9,803 nt of DNA from Candidatus Heimdallarchaeota archaeon AB_125 (GTDB lineage: Archaea; Asgardarchaeota; Heimdallarchaeia; Heimdallarchaeales; Heimdallarchaeaceae), in contig MEHH01000075.1 in the NCBI GenBank assembly GCA_001940755.1, forward strand, positions 1 to 9,803. Direction: 5' to 3'. Below are positions 6,996 through 9,803 of the stretch, piece after piece. The notes below the pieces were generated by a model. The model was not told the DNA's origin and searched no databases. It worked only from the letters and a program-made list of their open reading frames with translations. Within the stretch, counting starts at the first letter, position 1. Each line of letters opens with the position of its first letter. The position numbers were made by a program, and so were the translations under genes.

Positions 6996-8051
6996 TCACT
7001 TTTTCTTCTTTTTTTCTTTCTTTGAAATCTTTTCTTTTGGTTTTTCTAGAATAGGGGGTTTTATCTTCCTTTTTACAATCAAAATCGGACAAGTTATTGT
7101 TGGATCTTCTAGAAACTCAATAAAGAATCCCGCAAGACTTGAATGTTTCGTTGGCATATAAATCATTAAGAATCCATAATCTTTGCCACAAACTTCTAAT
7201 TGATTTTTTATAACACCTATTTTATCGACTGTCATAAGAGTAAAATCTTTAAATTTCTTAACTTCCTTGAATACATCAGAATTGGCTTTCTCAAATCTAG
7301 ATAGTTCTTTCTCATTTTTGTTAATAAATTGCTCAAATTCAACATCAGTATCTTCTTCGTGAAAACTGCGAGAAATATTGATTAAACCTCTAATTTCTGT
7401 GTTTTTTAAGCTATATCTCAGAGCAGTTTCACACATGTGACTGAGTTGAATGCTATTACCGAGAAAAATGCAGATGTTGTTCCAAAGCATGTTTAAATCT
7501 ATTTTCTCACTCTCTACAACTAAAACAGGAATATCTGGTACTTCTTCTAATAAATACTCAAAAATCTCTCCTATAATTACAACTTTCGCTTCTGATTCTT
7601 CTAGATTTTCATCATCCATCTTTTCTTCCTGCATGCCTATAAATGACGAAGGAATAATGATTAGATCATAGTTTGCTTTCTTAAAAGAATCATCAAGAAC
7701 TTTTTTTAGCGTCTTCCTATTTTCTACTACGGGACCTTTAATTTCAAAAATTTCACTTCTGAGATGTTTATGAGTGAATGCTAAAGAATCTTCATAACTC
7801 ACTCTTGTTACATCACTTGCAGCTCTTGATTGTTCTGAAAAATAATAAATGATCTCTATTTTAGTATTGAAATGTTTGTTTAACTCTCCTGCTAGTAAAA
7901 CTGCGGTTCTAGACTTTGATGTACCTTTAAGAATAATCAAAGCCTTTTCTATTGGTGGTTGTTCAAGTCTAACAGATGGTAAGAGTTCAGAAACTTTTTT
8001 AAGAGTTTCTTGTAAAATGCCATTCTGTTTATATGGATCCCTGCTACTCAT
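6996..8051 (-). CDS. Tandem universal-stress-protein-like (UspA fold) protein
   Basis: Soluble protein of about 351 residues with two divergent Usp-like Rossmann domains. Domain one (about 36-181) opens with KALIILKGTSKSRTAVLLAGEL, with YDLIIIPSS before VPDIPVLVVES. Domain two (about 194-328) has CIFLGNSIQLSHMCETAL, then YGFLMIYMP, then TCPILIVKRK. The GxxGx9G(S/T) ATP-binding motif of MJ0577-type Usps is not evident in either half, so ATP binding is doubtful. The C-terminus (329-352) is a lysine-rich tail, possibly touching membrane or nucleic acid. I chose the ATG at 8051, which sits about 25 bases from a TATA-like element; an adjacent GTG at 8054 would add one residue. The carrier gene follows 20 bases downstream, and Usp domains often regulate membrane carriers, so a regulatory partner is the best guess. 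Confidence 0.78.
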   Translation of the reverse strand: MSSRDPYKQNGILQETLKKVSELLPSVRLEQPPIEKALIILKGTSKSRTAVLLAGELNKHFNTKIEIIYYFSEQSRAASDVTRVSYEDSLAFTHKHLRSEIFEIKGPVVENRKTLKKVLDDSFKKANYDLIIIPSSFIGMQEEKMDDENLEESEAKVVIIGEIFEYLLEEVPDIPVLVVESEKIDLNMLWNNICIFLGNSIQLSHMCETALRYSLKNTEIRGLINISRSFHEEDTDVEFEQFINKNEKELSRFEKANSDVFKEVKKFKDFTLMTVDKIGVIKNQLEVCGKDYGFLMIYMPTKHSSLAGFFIEFLEDPTITCPILIVKRKIKPPILEKPKEKISKKEKKKKK

Positions 8052-8070
8052 CACATTGCACTAAAAAACT

Positions 8071-8080
8071 TATCTAAAAA
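8071..8080 (-). promoter_or_regulatory. TATA-like promoter of the Usp-carrier operon
   Basis: The minus strand reads TTTTTAGATA, preceded by CC, centred about 25 bases before the ATG at 8051. No clear Shine-Dalgarno sequence lies between, so the first gene is probably leaderless. Confidence 0.45.
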
Positions 8081-8124
8081 GGTTTTAGATATGAATATTG
8101 AAAATATTGTTCATTAAAACGTAA

Positions 8125-8207
8125 ATTTGAAAAATAAAGAAAAAAAAAGAAGAATTATGGAACTTGAGTTTAAAGCTAACAGGGCTATCATCAAGTTTTA
8201 TTTGAGA
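8125..8207 (-). repeat. Dispersed intergenic repeat, copy B (terminator-like)
   Basis: Homologous to 3056-3141: the A/T-rich core (8125-8156) is identical except for one extra base, and the flank is about three quarters identical. The homology reaches through the methyltransferase stop codon (8198-8200). In the minus sense the stop is followed at once by AACTTGA, then a 23-base loop, TCAAGTT, and then the T-rich core. That order makes a plausible terminator for the methyltransferase gene. The stem is not conserved in copy A. Confidence 0.7.
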
Positions 8208-9067
8208 ACTTGTTTCTCTGCTATAAATGTCAACCAAGAAGGTAATCCTGCTTTTGGATTAACTTCCCATTTAAGCAAATCTATTTCCTCAGTCTTATCT
8301 TGAATTGTTGCTTCATCATAAAAATCCCTTTCAGCTGTTTCTTCTAAAATCTTTAGAAGACGTAAACCAGAATCTAACATAGGATTAAGTAAGTCACTAA
8401 GAGTCCAATGATGTTCATAAACTTCATCAATTTCCTCCCTGTTAATTTCAATATTCTTCTCTTCTGAATATGAGAAATCACCTGTAAGTCTATGATAATA
8501 TGATATTATAGGATTATCAGAGAAGTAAGGTTTATCCATCTCTAGAATACCAATTTTATTTGTTTCCTTCCAAGGTCTTAGAAATGGGTGTATATCATAA
8601 GACATGAAATACCCATCAGGCTTTAAAATTCTAAAAACTTCAGTGAAAAGAGCTGAAAGATCTGATATCCAAATGTAAAAACCATTTGTGCTACAAACAA
8701 AATCGAAGGCATTATCATCTAAAAAAGAACATTTAGTTGCATCTCCTTGAATAAAAGTAATCTCAAGATTCAATTCTTTAGCTCTCTCAGATGCAGTTTT
8801 GAGCTGTTCTTGTGAAATATCTACAGAAGTTACCTTAGATCCTAAACTTGCTAATACGAAAGATGAGAAGTTATCTCCACTACCTAGAACACAAACATTC
8901 TTATCTTCAAAATCTTTTATGAATTGATTAATTAATCTGAAAGAACCTCTTGGAAATCCCAGAGAAGGATTTCTTATACATTCTCTCCATTCACTTTCTC
9001 TTCTCTCTTTCCAGTCTTTTGAACTAGCATTCCACCATCGTTTATTTGCTTGATGCTTATCAACCAT
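8198..9067 (-). CDS. Class I SAM-dependent methyltransferase
   Basis: Cytoplasmic methyltransferase of 289 residues with a Methyltransf_11-like fold. Motif I VCVLGSGDN is at 58-66, the ribose-binding acidic residue is Asp83 (TSVDIS), motif III is QGDA (107-110), FDFVCSTNGFYIW is at 121-133, and the post-motif FRILKPDGYFM is at 145-155. The N-terminal WWNASSKDWKERR (11-23) is a conserved entry helix in one uncharacterised small-molecule methyltransferase group. The C-terminal half (about 160-289) is a substrate-binding cap and ends in WLTFIAEK. The substrate is not recognisable: small molecule is likelier than RNA or DNA because no target-recognition domain or catalytic PCQ/NPPY motif is seen. 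An AAGGGAA element just before the ATG supports the start. It is single and divergent from the DUF1801 gene. Confidence 0.88.
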   Translation of the reverse strand: MVDKHQANKRWWNASSKDWKERRESEWRECIRNPSLGFPRGSFRLINQFIKDFEDKNVCVLGSGDNFSSFVLASLGSKVTSVDISQEQLKTASERAKELNLEITFIQGDATKCSFLDDNAFDFVCSTNGFYIWISDLSALFTEVFRILKPDGYFMSYDIHPFLRPWKETNKIGILEMDKPYFSDNPIISYYHRLTGDFSYSEEKNIEINREEIDEVYEHHWTLSDLLNPMLDSGLRLLKILEETAERDFYDEATIQDKTEEIDLLKWEVNPKAGLPSWLTFIAEKQVLK

Positions 9068-9101
9068 TGTATTCCCTTGAAAATAGTTCTATTAATAATC
9101 T

Positions 9102-9109
9102 ATTATAAA
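9102..9109 (-). promoter_or_regulatory. TATA-like promoter of the methyltransferase gene
   Basis: The minus strand reads TTTATAAT. The predicted start, about 25 bases on (near 9080), gives a short leader of about 13 bases containing AAGGGAA (9072-9078), which suits Shine-Dalgarno-led translation. Confidence 0.4.
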
Positions 9110-9141
9110 TCTACTCTACTATTTTTGAAGAACATTAACAA

Positions 9142-9149
9142 TTAAATAA
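9142..9149 (+). promoter_or_regulatory. TATA-like promoter of the DUF1801 gene
   Basis: TTAAATAA centred about 25 bases before the ATG at 9170, with no Shine-Dalgarno sequence between, so probably leaderless. It shares the 102-base divergent spacer with the methyltransferase promoter. Confidence 0.4.
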
Positions 9150-9169
9150 ATCAAATCGGTACTTTATCT

Positions 9170-9631
9170 ATGCACAGTAAAGCGGAAACTGTAGATGCGT
9201 ATATAGTAGAACTACCTGAAGATCGTCGTGATCCAATAACCAAAATCAGAGAGACTATTCTAGAAAATTTACCTGAGGGCTATGAAGAAGTTATGCAATA
9301 TGGAATGATTAGCTACATAATACCTTTAGAAACATTTCCAAAAACCTACAACAAACAACCGCTAGCTTATATCTCTCTTGCTTCTCCAAAAAACTATATG
9401 TCACTATATATGAATAATATCTATTCTGATTCAAAATTGAAAGAGTGGTTTTTTGTTGAATTCGAAAAAGCAGGTAAAAAACTAGATATGGGAAAGTCTT
9501 GTGTTAGATTTAGGAAATTAGATCAATTACCTCTTGATGTTATTGGAAAAGCTGTTGCGCATACAACTGTTGATGAGTTCATCAAGATTTACAAACATGC
9601 AAGAAAAACATATACAAAAAAAGGTATCTAG
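9170..9631 (+). CDS. DUF1801 domain protein (YdhG-like)
   Basis: Small soluble protein of 153 residues that spans one DUF1801 domain. Recognisable parts are an N-terminal helix with the start region VDAYIVELPEDRRDPI (8-23), then LPEGYEEVMQYGMISYIIP (34-52), the strand pair LAYISLASPKNYMSLYM (65-81), and AGKKLDMGKSCVRFRKLDQLP (101-121). The end is a basic helix. The function of this family is not established; members are often single genes in bacteria and archaea. Length and start agree with the family and the promoter position. It is divergent from the methyltransferase and convergent with the MFS gene, with only 26 bases between the stop codons. Confidence 0.85.
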   Translation: MHSKAETVDAYIVELPEDRRDPITKIRETILENLPEGYEEVMQYGMISYIIPLETFPKTYNKQPLAYISLASPKNYMSLYMNNIYSDSKLKEWFFVEFEKAGKKLDMGKSCVRFRKLDQLPLDVIGKAVAHTTVDEFIKIYKHARKTYTKKGI

Positions 9632-9634
9632 TAT

Positions 9635-9660
9635 ATTTGAAAAAGAAAAAAGAAGAATTA
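9635..9660 (-). terminator. Short third copy of the T-rich repeat core, after the MFS gene
   Basis: The plus strand reads ATTTGAAAAAG, six As, then GAAGAATTA, the core of copies A and B with a TAAA gap and a shorter A-run. In the minus sense it begins with the MFS stop codon TAA and continues TTCTTC plus T-runs. It fills the 26-base spacer between convergent genes, so it probably terminates the MFS transcript. It lacks the roughly 50-base flank seen in A and B. Confidence 0.5.
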
Positions 9661-9803
9661 ACTTACTTCTTCTTGAATTTTTTCTAGAGTTTTACCCTTT
9701 GGTTCATACTTGTTAAAAATCAAACTTAGAATTGGAACCAAAGCAAAGACTCCTGCAACTATGTAGAATATAATATAGGTTTTTGCTGTTTCAACGAAAA
9801 GTA
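9658..9803 (-). CDS. C-terminal fragment of a probable MFS transporter, cut by window edge
   Basis: The last 47 codons and a TAA stop of a gene entering from the right edge. The fragment reads a short loop (LFVETAKT), one hydrophobic helix (YIIFYIVAGVFALVPILSLIF), then a charged tail with NKYEPKGKTLEKIQEEV. A final membrane helix followed by a (P)xxKGKTLEE/KI-like cytoplasmic tail is characteristic of the sugar-porter-like part of the major facilitator superfamily. Only the end is visible, so substrate and even family are provisional; another polytopic membrane protein is possible. It faces the DUF1801 gene tail to tail. Confidence 0.55.
   Translation of the reverse strand, partial: LFVETAKTYIIFYIVAGVFALVPILSLIFNKYEPKGKTLEKIQEEVS

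Noticed and set aside
6999..7030. Resemblance between the lysine-rich 3' end of the Usp gene and the A-rich repeat core
   Set aside because: Both are runs of AAA/GAA-type triplets; here the likeness comes from lysine and glutamate codons in a reading frame and lacks the repeat flank, so it is low-complexity similarity.
9534..9716. 60-codon plus-strand reading frame across the end of the DUF1801 gene
   Set aside because: It overlaps the DUF1801 gene in another frame and then the MFS end antisense, and has no promoter, ribosome site or recognisable domain.
1..9803. CRISPR arrays, transposase genes, tRNA/rRNA genes and integration sites
   Set aside because: No regularly spaced repeats, transposase motifs, cloverleaf sequences or flanking direct repeats were found on reading the gaps; the window looks like ordinary chromosomal gene content.

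Overview
The window is AT-rich (roughly one third G+C by eye) and most likely comes from an archaeon. Several genes have an AT-rich TATA-like element centred about 24-28 bases before the start codon and no Shine-Dalgarno sequence, which is the layout of archaeal leaderless transcripts. Genes inside operons do carry GGAGG-like sites. T-rich tracts follow several 3' ends. The gene content (stand-alone flavodiiron protein, PadR regulator, Usp-like proteins, two-gene FtsX-type ABC system) fits an anaerobic or microaerobic archaeon. An Asgard lineage is a guess from general character and cannot be proved here. I see no rRNA, tRNA, CRISPR array or insertion sequence.

Layout. Positions 1-2909 (minus strand) hold a two-gene ABC system: a LolD/MacB-type ATPase followed 9 bases later by a large FtsX-like permease that runs off the left edge. 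Positions 2910-3250 are a gene-free stretch carrying the ATPase promoter, copy A of a dispersed repeat and a possible gene relic. Positions 3251-4153 (minus) hold a four-helix membrane protein of CopD/HemJ-like type followed by a PadR regulator. A perfect 17-base palindrome lies between the TATA-like element and the start of this pair. Divergent from it is a complete flavodiiron protein (4319-5500, plus). Convergent with that is an operon of a double Usp-domain protein and an ArsB/NhaD-type (ion transporter superfamily) carrier (8051 to 5581, minus). Next come a class I methyltransferase (minus) whose 3' end lies in repeat copy B, a divergent DUF1801 protein (plus), and the last 47 residues of a probable MFS transporter entering from the right (minus).

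How the parts may work together. The clearest regulatory unit is PadR, the membrane protein and the palindrome; the simplest reading is an autoregulated operon. Its divergence from an oxygen- or NO-reducing flavodiiron protein hints at a redox or heme/metal-related locus. In the Usp-carrier operon the soluble protein is probably a regulatory partner of the transporter. The ABC pair is a self-contained envelope or efflux system. The most unusual non-coding feature is a pair of homologous intergenic elements of about 83-86 bases (3056-3141 and 8125-8207), plus a short third copy at 9635-9660. Each lies downstream of a minus-strand gene and has a T-rich core in that sense.
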